Source: Paraburkholderia solisilvae
GTDB lineage: Bacteria > Pseudomonadota > Gammaproteobacteria > Burkholderiales > Burkholderiaceae
Length of the DNA stretch: 64,000 nucleotides
Assembly (NCBI RefSeq): GCF_902859875.1
Contig: NZ_CADIKF010000035.1
Coordinates: forward strand, 1-64,000
Reading direction: 5' to 3'
The notes under the pieces were generated by a model that ran no database searches, had not been told where the DNA came from, and worked only from the letters and a program-made list of their open reading frames with translations. Within the stretch, counting starts at the first letter, position 1. Every line of letters starts with the position of its first letter. Positions 56,361 through 64,000 of the stretch are shown here, in pieces. The translations under genes and the position numbers were made by a program.

Positions 56361-56367
56361 TCAAGCC
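56224..56367. repeat. 12 x 12-bp tandem array at the 3' end of aspT
   Basis: Twelve contiguous 12-bp units (for example GGCCTTGAAGCG, GGCTGTAAAGCA, GCCCCTGAAGCA). The aspT stop codon (56361-56363) lies in the last unit. Frames through the array encode four-residue repeats on both strands but no start is supported. Confidence 0.93.
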
Positions 56368-58046
56368 AGGCCCACGACAAGCGGGCCGAGCAGCGTCAGC
56401 AACACATTGGCGATCGCATAGGTAATCGCGAACGGCACGGTCGGCACCGCGCTTTCCGCCTTGTCGAGCACGCCGCCGAAGGCCGGATTCGCACTGCGCG
56501 AACCCGACAGCGCGCCGGCCAGAATCGCCGCGTTGTTGTAGCGCAGCACGTAGCGGCCGAACAGCATGGTCAGCAGCAACGGCACGAGGGTGACGATGAC
56601 GCCGGCAAGAAAAATGGTCATCCCGCTCTGCTTGATCGTGACGACCGCCTGCAAACCGGAGTTGAGTCCGACCACCGCGACGAATGCCGCAAGCCCGAAA
56701 TCTTTCAGCAATTGCGACGCGGCGGACGGCATCACGCCGTACATCGGATGCTTGCCGCGCATCCAGCCGAACAGCAGCCCCGCGAGCAGGCAGCCGCCGC
56801 CCGAGCCGAGCGTGAGCGGCACACCGCCGACGTTCACGACGACGAGACCGATCAGCAGCCCCAGCACGAGGCCGACGCCCATATAGATGAAGTCGGTCTT
56901 GATCGAATACGGCAGCTCGTAACCGGCGGCCTGAACTGCGCGCTTCGTATCTTTCGCGGTGCCGTAGAACGTCAGCACGTCGCCGTGCTCGAGTTGGGTC
57001 TGCGGCAGCACCGGCACCGGCTGGCCGACCCGCGACACCGCTTCGAGAAACACGCCGTGCCGCATTTCGCGATCGACGGTTGCGCGCACATGCGCGATCG
57101 TCGTGTGGTTCATCCCCTTGCGCGTGAAGACCGCCTCGCGCGTCTGCATGACCAGCACAACGTCGCTCGTATCCGCGACCTCCGGGCCGATCAGCGGCGC
57201 GATGCCGACCATGCCCTCACGGCGCCCGACCGCCAGCACCACGTCGCCTTTCGCGAGTACGACGTCGGCCGCCGGTTCGACCGCTATGCCGCCGCGGTGA
57301 ATGCGCTCGATCGTCACCATGTCCTTCTGGCTGATTTCGAGCGCCGCAACCGTGCGCCCCGCCGCCTGCTCGACACGAAACGCGCGGCCGACCAGCGCCG
57401 GCAGCGCGGCGAGTTCACCCGCCCCGCGCGTGGGCGTGCCGCCGGCGAGGTCCGCTTCGGCATCGAGCGCCGCTTCGCGCAGGCCGCGTCCCATGAACTT
57501 CGGCAGCAGATTCACGCATACGAGGATCGCGCCGAGCGAACCAAACACATAAGTCACCGCATACGCGATCGCGACATCCGATTGCAGCGTCTTCGTTTCG
57601 TCAGCGGACAAGCCCAGACGCGCGATCGCATCGCCCGCGGTGCCGATGATCGCCGACTGCGTGAGCGCGCCGCCCGCGAGCCCCGCGGCCAGCCCCTTGT
57701 TCAGATGGAACAGCTTCGCGCAAATGAGCACCGTGACGAGTGCGCTCACCGCGAGAAACACGGCCATCGCAATCTCGCGCAGCGTCTTGCGGTTCAGCGA
57801 ATTGAAAAAGCCCGGCCCGGAGTCATAGCCCACCGCATAGATAAAGACCGCGAACATCACGGCCTTGACGCCGTTGTCGATCGTCACACCCAGCTGGCTG
57901 ATCACGACCGCGGCCAGCAGCGAGCCGCCGACGCCGCCCAGCTGGAACTTGCCGAAGTTGATCTGACCGATGAAATAGCCGACGGCCAGCGACAAAAATA
58001 GCGCGATTTCAGGGGACTTCTGGAAGATGTGGTGCAGCCAGTCCAT
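56361..58046 (-). CDS. aspT: Aspartate:alanine exchanger, AspT family (copy 2)
   Basis: 561 aa. AAEx family: N-terminal TM block (ALFLSLAVGYFIGQINFGKFQLGGVGGSLL, VGYDSGPGFFNSL), a central cytoplasmic region with two RCK/TrkA-C-like domains (about 200-380, TVAALEISQKDMVTIERI, HGDVLTFYGTAKD), and a C-terminal TM block with GGGCLLAGLLFGWMRGKHPMYG and SGSRSANPAFGGVLD. It exchanges external aspartate for internal alanine electrogenically. It precedes aspD, the matching decarboxylase. The stop codon is embedded in the 12-bp array. Confidence 0.92.
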   Translation of the reverse strand: MDWLHHIFQKSPEIALFLSLAVGYFIGQINFGKFQLGGVGGSLLAAVVISQLGVTIDNGVKAVMFAVFIYAVGYDSGPGFFNSLNRKTLREIAMAVFLAVSALVTVLICAKLFHLNKGLAAGLAGGALTQSAIIGTAGDAIARLGLSADETKTLQSDVAIAYAVTYVFGSLGAILVCVNLLPKFMGRGLREAALDAEADLAGGTPTRGAGELAALPALVGRAFRVEQAAGRTVAALEISQKDMVTIERIHRGGIAVEPAADVVLAKGDVVLAVGRREGMVGIAPLIGPEVADTSDVVLVMQTREAVFTRKGMNHTTIAHVRATVDREMRHGVFLEAVSRVGQPVPVLPQTQLEHGDVLTFYGTAKDTKRAVQAAGYELPYSIKTDFIYMGVGLVLGLLIGLVVVNVGGVPLTLGSGGGCLLAGLLFGWMRGKHPMYGVMPSAASQLLKDFGLAAFVAVVGLNSGLQAVVTIKQSGMTIFLAGVIVTLVPLLLTMLFGRYVLRYNNAAILAGALSGSRSANPAFGGVLDKAESAVPTVPFAITYAIANVLLTLLGPLVVGLA

Positions 58047-58187
58047 CGAGATCTCTCTGTGCTGTGCTCAGTTAAACGCGGGGCATCGGCAAGCCCATTC
58101 GATGCATGCTTGACCGATCGTCAGGATCACGACACTCTACGTACGCCGCTCACTGTCCGCAATATTCAAGATGTCAATTTTGGTTGG

Positions 58188-59870
58188 TTATCCGAACTTA
58201 CCCACGAGACCCACGACCACCGGCCCCATCAACGGCAACAGGATGTTCGACAGCGCATAGGTGATTGTGTAGCCGATTACCGGCGTCGAGTTGCCGGTCA
58301 CGCCGACCAGCGCGCTGATCGCCGGCGTGCTGCATTGCTGGCCGGCAATCGCGCCGAGCAGCATCGGCGTATCGAGCTTGAGCAGCGCGCGGCCGATCCA
58401 CAACGACAGCAGACCCGGCACAAGCACCATCAGAATGCCGACGATCGGCAGTGCGAGACCGTACTCGCGCACCAGCTTGATCGCGTCCGGCCCGGCCGAC
58501 AGCCCGACCGCGGCGATAAACGTGGCGAGCCCGAAGTCCTTCAGAATCTGCGCGGCCGCGGACGGCAGCGAGCCGACCAGCGGATGACGCGAACGCACCC
58601 AGCCGAACAGCAGCCCCGACAGCAAACAGCCGCCGCCCGTGCCGAGCGCGAGCGACACACCGCCGATCGTGCCGGACAGATGCCCGAGCGCCATGCCGAT
58701 CAGCACGCCGAGACCGAGATAGACGAAGTCGGTTTTCTGCGTCGGCACGAGTTCGTAGCCGAGGCGCTTCACGCCGCGCGCGACGTCGTCTTTCGAGCCG
58801 ACGATGGTCAGCACGTCGCCGCGGTTGAGCATCGTGCCCGGCAGTGCGGGAATGCGCGCATCGAGCCGGTTGACGGCGGCGATATAGACGCCGCGTCCCT
58901 CGGTGCGCGACGCCTGCTCGCGCACCTGCGCGATCGTGAGGCCGTGCAGATCGCGGCGCGTCAGCACGACGTCGACGCGCTCGCCCATCACGACGTCGAA
59001 GCCGCCGCCCGCCACCTCCTCGCCGATATGCGGCGCTGCGGCGACGAGCGCCGCGCGCCGTCCGACGACGAGCGCGAGATCCCCTGCTTCGAGCGTCGCG
59101 TGCGGATCGGCGGCCATCAGCACGCCGCCGCGCTCGATCTGCTCGAACGTCAGGTTGTTGCCGTACTGCTGTTCGAATGCGCTGATCGTCGCGCCGGCCG
59201 CCGGCCCGACGCGAAACGCACGGCCCACGAGCGCGGGCGCCGCAAGCCGTTGACCTTCGTCGAGCGCGTCGCCGCCGCCCAGCTCGCGCCACACGCGCTC
59301 GGCCTCCGCGCGCAGATTGATGCGCAGCAGCAGCGGCGCGACCTGACTGCAGAACAGCACGATCGTGATAAGACCAAACAGATAGCTGACGCTGTAAGCC
59401 GTCACGATGTTCGCCTGCAGCCGCAGCGTTTCGGCATCGTTGAGGCCGAGCCGCGTGATCGCTTCGGACGCGGTGCCGATCACCGCCGACTCGGTCGCCG
59501 CGCCGGCGAGGAGCCCCGCCGCGGTGCCCGCATCGAGATGCATCAGCGACACCGCGAGCATCACGAGCACCAGCACCGACACGATCTCGACCACCGACAG
59601 CAGCCCATAGCGCCAGCCGCGCCCGATGTTCGCAAAGAACTGCGGACCGCCGGTGAAGCCGAGCGCAAAGATGAACAGCGCGAACGCGATGTTCTTCAGA
59701 TCGGGCGAGATGCGCGCGCCGGTCTGGCCGAGCACCAGCGCGACGATCAGCGTGCCGCACACGCCGCCCAGCTGAATCGGCCCGAGACGAAACGAGCCGA
59801 TGAAGTAGCCCAGCGCGAGGCTGACAAATAATGCAATTTCCGGCTGAGATTTCAGCAATTCGGCGATCAT
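58188..59870 (-). CDS. aspT: Aspartate:alanine exchanger, AspT family (copy 1)
   Basis: 560 aa and collinear with the next gene but clearly diverged (IAELLKSQPEIALFVSLALGYFIGSFRLGPIQLGG; ALGFTGGPQFFANIG; C-terminal TGGGCLLSGLLFGWVRSRHPLVG; GQQCSTPAISALVG). Same TM-RCK-RCK-TM layout. Two adjacent AspT paralogues with one decarboxylase suggest a heteromeric exchanger or two different amino-acid substrates. There are 141 bp to copy 2. First gene of the unit; a 625-bp region separates it from a divergent LysR gene. Confidence 0.92.
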   Translation of the reverse strand: MIAELLKSQPEIALFVSLALGYFIGSFRLGPIQLGGVCGTLIVALVLGQTGARISPDLKNIAFALFIFALGFTGGPQFFANIGRGWRYGLLSVVEIVSVLVLVMLAVSLMHLDAGTAAGLLAGAATESAVIGTASEAITRLGLNDAETLRLQANIVTAYSVSYLFGLITIVLFCSQVAPLLLRINLRAEAERVWRELGGGDALDEGQRLAAPALVGRAFRVGPAAGATISAFEQQYGNNLTFEQIERGGVLMAADPHATLEAGDLALVVGRRAALVAAAPHIGEEVAGGGFDVVMGERVDVVLTRRDLHGLTIAQVREQASRTEGRGVYIAAVNRLDARIPALPGTMLNRGDVLTIVGSKDDVARGVKRLGYELVPTQKTDFVYLGLGVLIGMALGHLSGTIGGVSLALGTGGGCLLSGLLFGWVRSRHPLVGSLPSAAAQILKDFGLATFIAAVGLSAGPDAIKLVREYGLALPIVGILMVLVPGLLSLWIGRALLKLDTPMLLGAIAGQQCSTPAISALVGVTGNSTPVIGYTITYALSNILLPLMGPVVVGLVGKFG

Positions 59871-60495
59871 TTCAGCTTCCGTGAATCAATGGGCGTTTTA
59901 ACAAATTTCCTACAAAACTCTTTGAAATTAATAATAGTCAGATGGCTTGCCTTTAAAGAACGGGCGTGAGAATTCCGCCGATTTTTCATGAATTCAATCG
60001 GTTTGGCGTAGCGCACGCAAGATGGCCGCAAGCGTCGGATGCGCGCGGCGGGCAGCACGCGCATCGGGCGGCACATGAGGGAAACGGCGTTCAGCCGCTA
60101 TCAGGCAGGGTGACAGACATCGCTTCCTCGCAGGGTTGTCGAACAACACGTCGGAACCGCGAATCAGGCGGGCGGCCTTTTTCTGTCCATCGAATTTATG
60201 CGGAATCGATTAGCGGCGTCAATCGCGAATACCGCCGCGCCAATTCCGATTCGAACGGCGCGCATTCCGCGCGCGCAATACGTTGCCTTGTGGACTTTTT
60301 ACCAGCTTGAAATGGTCGTGCCGTTTTTATAAATATTGTAATCAGGCAAGGCTGTCAATATTATTTTTGAAGCGCAGTCGCGATAGCGTCATAGCTGAGG
60401 CCGTCTCGCATTCGTTTGCGTCCGCGCCGGCATCGCGTGACGATGTCCGGCATGCCGCCTGTATCGCATCCGTGCCGTATCCGGAGGGCGCCGTC
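59871..60495. promoter_or_regulatory. Divergent control region between aspT copy 1 and LysR
   Basis: 625 bp, AT-rich near both ends (59890-59950 and 60320-60370). Holds the aspT promoter on the minus strand and the LysR promoter on the plus strand. No gene is supported inside. Confidence 0.5.
60336..60364 (+). promoter_or_regulatory. Candidate promoter of the LysR gene
   Basis: TTGTAA (60336-60341) and TATTAT (60359-60364) with a 17-bp spacer in AT-rich DNA, 132 bp before the LysR start. Confidence 0.5.
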
Positions 60496-61464
60496 ATGAA
60501 CCAAATCTACGCGATGCGGGTCTTCGTCAGAGTAGCCGAGACACAAAGCTTCCGGCGCGCCGCGCAGCAACTGAACGTATCGAATGCACTCGTCACCCGC
60601 TCGATCGCGACCCTCGAAGCGCATCTGCATGCGCGCCTCATCAATCGAACCACGCGCAATCTTTCGCTGACCGAAGCGGGCGCGCACTATCTCGAAGGGT
60701 GTCGCGGCCTGCTCGAGGAGCTCGATCATCTGGACAGCGCGGTCGCGTGCACCGAGCGCGAACCGGGCGGCCTGTTGCGCATCGTCGCGGCCGGCGCGCT
60801 CGCGCCGCAGACGCTCGCACCGCTCGTCGACGGCTTTCGCCGCCGCCATCCGAAGATCGGCGTGCGTCTCGCGCTGGCCGAACAGCTGGCGCGGCTGCCC
60901 GACAGCGGCTACGACGTCGGCATCGTCACCGCATTCGCGACCGCGAACCCGGAGCTCGACCTGACCGAGACGCCGCTTGCGACGCAAACGCTGTTCGCGT
61001 GCGCGGCCAGCGCGTATCTCGCTGAACGCGGCACACCGCATCGCCCCGATGAACTCGCAAAGCATGCGTGCGTCGCGCTGCTATCCGAGCGGCGCGGCAC
61101 GACGTGGCGCTTCGTGCAGCCGGACGGCAGCGCGCAGGCGGTGACCGTCGAACCGGTCTATACGGTCAACAGCGCGGCGCTCGTGCGCCTCGCGGTGCTG
61201 GCGGGCATGGGCGTCGCGGTGCTGCCCGCGCCGCTCGTCGCCGGCGACCTCGACGCGGGCGCGCTCACGCGCGTGCTGCCTGACTGCACGATCGACGATG
61301 CGCACCGGCAAATCTCGCTGGTCTACCCGCGCCGCCGGCACCTGAACGCGCGCACGCGCGCGTTCGTCGATTTTGCGCTGGAGCAGATGGGCAGCGGCGC
61401 GCCTGCCGCAGCGGCGCCGCATGGTGCGATACTGGCTGACCTGCACGTCGTTCCGCGTGCCTGA
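60496..61464 (+). CDS. LysR-family regulator, divergent from the aspT-aspD unit
   Basis: 322 aa from ATG 60496 (MNQIYAMRVFVRVAETQSFRRAAQQLNVSNALVTRSIATLE), with GGAGGG 7 nt upstream. N-terminal winged HTH (1-60), substrate domain with RIVAAGALAPQTLAPLVDGF, YDVGIVTAF and the VRLAVLAGMGVAVLPAPLV loop typical of the CrgA/DhcR-like subgroup. Position suggests control of the aspartate unit and itself, as usual for divergent LysR genes. The D-lactate dehydrogenase gene follows 95 bp downstream on the same strand and is another possible target. Confidence 0.92.
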   Translation: MNQIYAMRVFVRVAETQSFRRAAQQLNVSNALVTRSIATLEAHLHARLINRTTRNLSLTEAGAHYLEGCRGLLEELDHLDSAVACTEREPGGLLRIVAAGALAPQTLAPLVDGFRRRHPKIGVRLALAEQLARLPDSGYDVGIVTAFATANPELDLTETPLATQTLFACAASAYLAERGTPHRPDELAKHACVALLSERRGTTWRFVQPDGSAQAVTVEPVYTVNSAALVRLAVLAGMGVAVLPAPLVAGDLDAGALTRVLPDCTIDDAHRQISLVYPRRRHLNARTRAFVDFALEQMGSGAPAAAAPHGAILADLHVVPRA

Positions 61465-61559
61465 TCGCCGGCCGCGGGCCGCTTGCGCAGCGCCGCCCCC
61501 GTGAGCTGCGCAAGCCGGCCGGCCGCACGCGCAACGACGCGCCCCTTCCGGGAGCCGCG

Positions 61560-62567
61560 ATGCGCATGATCCTGTTCAGCAGCCGCCAGTACGACCGCGA
61601 CACATTCGCCGAAGCCAACGCGTCGTTTCACTATGAACTGCACTTCCAGGAGTCTTACCTCGATAGCGAGACCGCGATCCTCGCACACGGCTACGAGGTC
61701 GTCTGCCCGTTCGTCAACGACATGGTCGACGCAGCCGTGCTCGAACAGCTGCACGCCGGCGGCACGCGGCTGATCGCGCTGCGCTCGGCGGGCTTCAATC
61801 ACGTCGACCTCGCCGCGGCCGAGCGCCTCGGCATGCCGGTGCTGCACGTGCCCGCCTACTCGCCGCACGCGGTCGCCGAGCATGCGGTCGGGCTGATTCT
61901 CGCGCTGAACCGGCGCCTGCCGCGCGCGGTCGCGCGCACCCGCGAGGGCGACTTCTCGCTCACCGGCCTGCTCGGTTTCGACCTGCACGGCAAGACGGTC
62001 GGCGTGGTCGGCACCGGCGTGATCGGCCGCACCTTCGGGCGCATCATGGCGGGCTTCGGCACGCAGCTGGTCGCCTACGATCCGGGGCCGCCCGCCGACG
62101 ACCTGCTCGCGCTCGGCGCGCAATACGTGCCGCTCGATACGCTGCTCGCGAGCGCGGACATTGTGAGCCTGCACTGTCCGCTCGTGCCGGCCACCCATCA
62201 CATGATCGATACAGCCGCGCTTGCGAAAATGAAGCGCGGCGCGATGCTGATCAATACCGGCCGCGGCGGCCTCGTCGAAAGCAACGCGCTAGTCGGCGCA
62301 TTGAAGAGCGGGCAGCTCGGCCATCTCGGGCTCGACGTCTACGAAGAGGAAGCCGGCCTCTTTTTCGAGGACCATTCGGATACGCCGCTGCAGGACGATG
62401 TGCTCGCGCGGCTGCTGATGTTTCCGAATGTGATCGTCACCGCGCACCAGGCGTTCTTTACGCGCGAGGCGATGAACGAGATCGCGCAGACGACGCTCGG
62501 CAATGTGAAGGCGTGGAGCGACGGCGTGCCGCGCAACGTCGTCGCGCATATGCCGGCGCGCGGGTGA
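61560..62567 (+). CDS. ldhA: D-2-hydroxyacid dehydrogenase (D-lactate dehydrogenase type)
   Basis: 335 aa. Start ATG 61560 with GGGAG upstream. NAD site VGVVGTGVIGRTFGRIM, catalytic Arg in MLINTGRGGLVES, Glu in LDVYEEEAGLFFEDH and His in VIVTAHQAFFTREA. The EEEAGLFFEDHSD segment is typical of fermentative D-LDH (LdhA) rather than other 2-hydroxyacid dehydrogenases. Reduces pyruvate to D-lactate. The gene stops 3 bp from the convergent neighbour's stop. Confidence 0.92.
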   Translation: MRMILFSSRQYDRDTFAEANASFHYELHFQESYLDSETAILAHGYEVVCPFVNDMVDAAVLEQLHAGGTRLIALRSAGFNHVDLAAAERLGMPVLHVPAYSPHAVAEHAVGLILALNRRLPRAVARTREGDFSLTGLLGFDLHGKTVGVVGTGVIGRTFGRIMAGFGTQLVAYDPGPPADDLLALGAQYVPLDTLLASADIVSLHCPLVPATHHMIDTAALAKMKRGAMLINTGRGGLVESNALVGALKSGQLGHLGLDVYEEEAGLFFEDHSDTPLQDDVLARLLMFPNVIVTAHQAFFTREAMNEIAQTTLGNVKAWSDGVPRNVVAHMPARG

Positions 62568-62570
62568 GCT

Positions 62571-63206
62571 TTATAGACCTTTGCGCGGCGCGCCGGGCGT
62601 GTGTGCGCCGGCGCCGCGTTTGACTGGCACGTCCTGGTCGCCGCGGTCGTCACTGCGGTCGTCGTTGTGATCGTCGTCGTCCGCGTGGCTGTCGGCGCCG
62701 GGCGCCGCGACGATACACGGCCGCAGCGCGGTGCGCGCGTCGTCGGGCGCGCCGCAATACTGGCGCAGCAATGCGGCCTCGCGCTCATGCACTTCGACTG
62801 GAAACCACCGCGCGCCCGCCGACGCGAGATAGCGCGCGCGATGCTGGCCGTTGCGGAATGTGACCACGCCTTCATGCTCGAGACCGAGCCAGCCGATCAG
62901 GCCGGCCGCGCGCCGCGACGTGACGGTGACGTACGGCATGTCCGGCACGCGCGCGTTCTGCGGATCGAGAAATTCGCGAATGCCGCGCATCTTGCCCGAA
63001 TGCCATTCCTGCACCGGGCGCAATACATAGTCGGTATCGTCGCGATCCGCGCAGAGCAGCAGCTTGCGCGCATCGACAAGGACCACTTCATGGCGCGTGC
63101 CGTCGGTCGAAAAAACCCGCTTCAGGCGGACGTGGTCATACCATTCATGATCGTGCAGTTGAACGATCCAGACGGGTTCACACGCGGGCAGTGCTGAATT
63201 CGACAT
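62571..63206 (-). CDS. Fertility-inhibition-factor-like protein (FiwA/PFIF-type)
   Basis: 211 aa from ATG 63206 (MSNSALPACEPVWIVQLH). Core region (10-165): LHDHEWYDHVRLKRVF, VVLVDARKLLLCADRD, GIREFLDPQNARVPDMPYVTV, VVTFRNGQHRARYLASAGARWFPVEVH. I recall these motifs from proteins annotated as plasmid fertility inhibition factor family in Burkholderiaceae; family assignment is from memory. GQHRARY resembles a ParB-like/sulfiredoxin-type nucleotide-binding loop. The C-terminal ~35 residues are Asp/His-rich. Function here unknown; a role in limiting plasmid transfer is only suggested by the family name. A 17-bp palindrome lies 25 bp upstream. Confidence 0.65.
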   Translation of the reverse strand: MSNSALPACEPVWIVQLHDHEWYDHVRLKRVFSTDGTRHEVVLVDARKLLLCADRDDTDYVLRPVQEWHSGKMRGIREFLDPQNARVPDMPYVTVTSRRAAGLIGWLGLEHEGVVTFRNGQHRARYLASAGARWFPVEVHEREAALLRQYCGAPDDARTALRPCIVAAPGADSHADDDDHNDDRSDDRGDQDVPVKRGAGAHTPGAPRKGL

Positions 63207-63230
63207 CGACACTTTCAATTGAATACGAAC

Positions 63231-63247
63231 GTTGGGACACTCCCAAC
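63231..63247. promoter_or_regulatory. Operator-like palindrome upstream of the FiwA-like gene
   Basis: GTTGGGA-CAC-TCCCAAC, a perfect 7-bp inverted repeat with a 3-bp centre, 25 bp upstream of the start codon. Confidence 0.45.
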
Positions 63248-63418
63248 ATGCCGGCATGCTTCACGCGACGAACGAGCCAAACCGGCACATAAAAGGAAGT
63301 TACGCTACGAGTCGATTGTGAAAAGCGCGTGTCAGCGACGCAAGCGGTTTCGGCGCGCGTCTGTGGTTTTTCGAGCACACACGCGCACGTCATGCGCTTC
63401 GTCTGTCAGGAGACGATG

Positions 63419-64000
63419 ATGACCCTCGAAACATTCGGCGAACATGTCCGCATCGAGGCAATTGATGCGGTCGCAACCATCGTGCTCGACCGGCCCGCGT
63501 GCCGCAATGCGGTCGACCGGCCGACGGCGCACGCGCTGTCCGAAGCGTTCGCACGTTTCGAAACCCACGAAAGCTGGCGCGCGGCGGTGCTGTTCGGCGC
63601 AGGCGGCACGTTCTGCTCGGGCGCGGACCTGAGCGCGCTCGACGACGACACGCGCCGCAATGAATTGCATGCCGACGGCAGCGGTCCGGGTCCGATGGGC
63701 CCGACACGCATGTCAATCACGAAACCGGTCATCGCGGCCATCTCGGGGTACGCGGTCGCAGGCGGTCTCGAGCTCGCGGCCATGTGCGACTTGCGGGTGG
63801 TCGAACGCTCGGCGGTGCTCGGCGTGTTTTGCCGGCGCGTCGGCATTCCATTGATTGACGGCGGCACGATCCGCTTGCCGCGGCTGATCGGCCTGTCGCG
63901 CGCGCTCGATCTGATTCTCACCGGCCGCGCGGTCGGCGCCGACGAAGCACTCGCGTTCGGGCTTGCGAACCGGATTGTCGAAGACGGCGCCGCGCGCACG
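63419..64000 (+). CDS. Enoyl-CoA hydratase/isomerase family protein (3' end outside window)
   Basis: The open frame runs from ATG 63419 (AGGAG upstream; another ATG directly before at 63416) to the edge, 194 codons, so the C-terminal part is missing. Crotonase features: VATIVLDRPACRNAVDRPT, GGTFCSGADLSAL (oxyanion hole region), ITKPVIAAISGYAVAGGLELA (second oxyanion Gly), MCDLRVVERSAVLGVFCRRVG and LTGRAVGADEALAFGLANRIV. Hydrates enoyl-CoA or isomerises a related acyl-CoA. Substrate unknown. Confidence 0.9.
   Translation, partial: MTLETFGEHVRIEAIDAVATIVLDRPACRNAVDRPTAHALSEAFARFETHESWRAAVLFGAGGTFCSGADLSALDDDTRRNELHADGSGPGPMGPTRMSITKPVIAAISGYAVAGGLELAAMCDLRVVERSAVLGVFCRRVGIPLIDGGTIRLPRLIGLSRALDLILTGRAVGADEALAFGLANRIVEDGAART

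Noticed and set aside
56240..56425. Possible small basic repeat protein (four-residue Lys-Gln-Ala repeats) on the plus strand
   Set aside because: It is only a reading of the 12-bp DNA array; all frames through such an array are open and there is no ribosome-binding site.
60160..60185. Terminator at GGCGGGCGGCCTTTTT
   Set aside because: No stem of useful length can be formed next to the T-tract, and no gene ends there.

Overview
The window is high-GC, gene-dense DNA of a Burkholderiaceae-type betaproteobacterium, most likely Paraburkholderia or a close relative. This rests on the gene content: a xanthine dehydrogenase cluster, a TAXI protein, 3-hydroxybutyrate oligomer hydrolase, a PmtA-like methyltransferase, and PAAR and BON proteins. 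No rRNA, tRNA, CRISPR array, transposase or phage gene is visible. It reads as chromosomal sequence with both edges cutting through genes.

Layout. 1-3.0 kb: the end of a probable type VI secretion accessory module (zinc metallopeptidase-like protein, exported partner, PAAR-type tip protein). 3.3-9.7 kb: a galactoside locus with a solute-binding protein, a GH42 beta-galactosidase, an ABC ATPase and a divergent LacI regulator with palindromic operators. No permease gene is present. 10-14.6 kb: aldo/keto reductase, a cysteine-free Ser/Ala-rich protein, an exported alpha/beta hydrolase with an extra C-terminal region, and a TetR regulator. 14.7-25.5 kb: a minus-strand carbohydrate block. An EF-hand protein, an OmpR/EnvZ-like pair, a glycogen debranching enzyme and a GH63-type hydrolase are closely spaced, followed by zwf and a ROK glucokinase with a histone-H1-like tail. 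Together they could release glucose, phosphorylate it and oxidise it. 25.8-32.8 kb: a DUF3313-like protein divergent from an OMF-MFP-RND efflux operon. 32.8-38.3 kb: PmtA-like methyltransferase, TPR-glycosyltransferase, RarD, TauE/SafE-family permease and a small conserved protein. 38.5-44.9 kb: PHB-oligomer hydrolase, BON protein, TAXI-type protein, and a 2-hydroxychromene-2-carboxylate isomerase-like protein. 45.1-52.6 kb: LysR regulator, xdhA-xdhB and an apparently N-terminally shortened xdhC, with a divergent MFS transporter. 52.8-60 kb: a class V aminotransferase, then two AspT-family exchangers with aspartate 4-decarboxylase (an aspartate/alanine exchange module) facing a LysR regulator. 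61.5-64 kb: D-lactate dehydrogenase-like protein, a fertility-inhibition-factor-like protein, and a crotonase cut by the right edge.

The most unusual feature is a scatter of about a dozen short tandem arrays, with unit lengths 8-15 bp and each of a different sequence. Several touch the 3' end of a gene (xdhC, phb-oligomer hydrolase, an aspT). One of 20 x 8 bp lies just upstream of a start codon. Others are in-frame inside coding regions, including 17 x 9 bp inside the debranching enzyme. They look like recently expanded, possibly length-variable loci.
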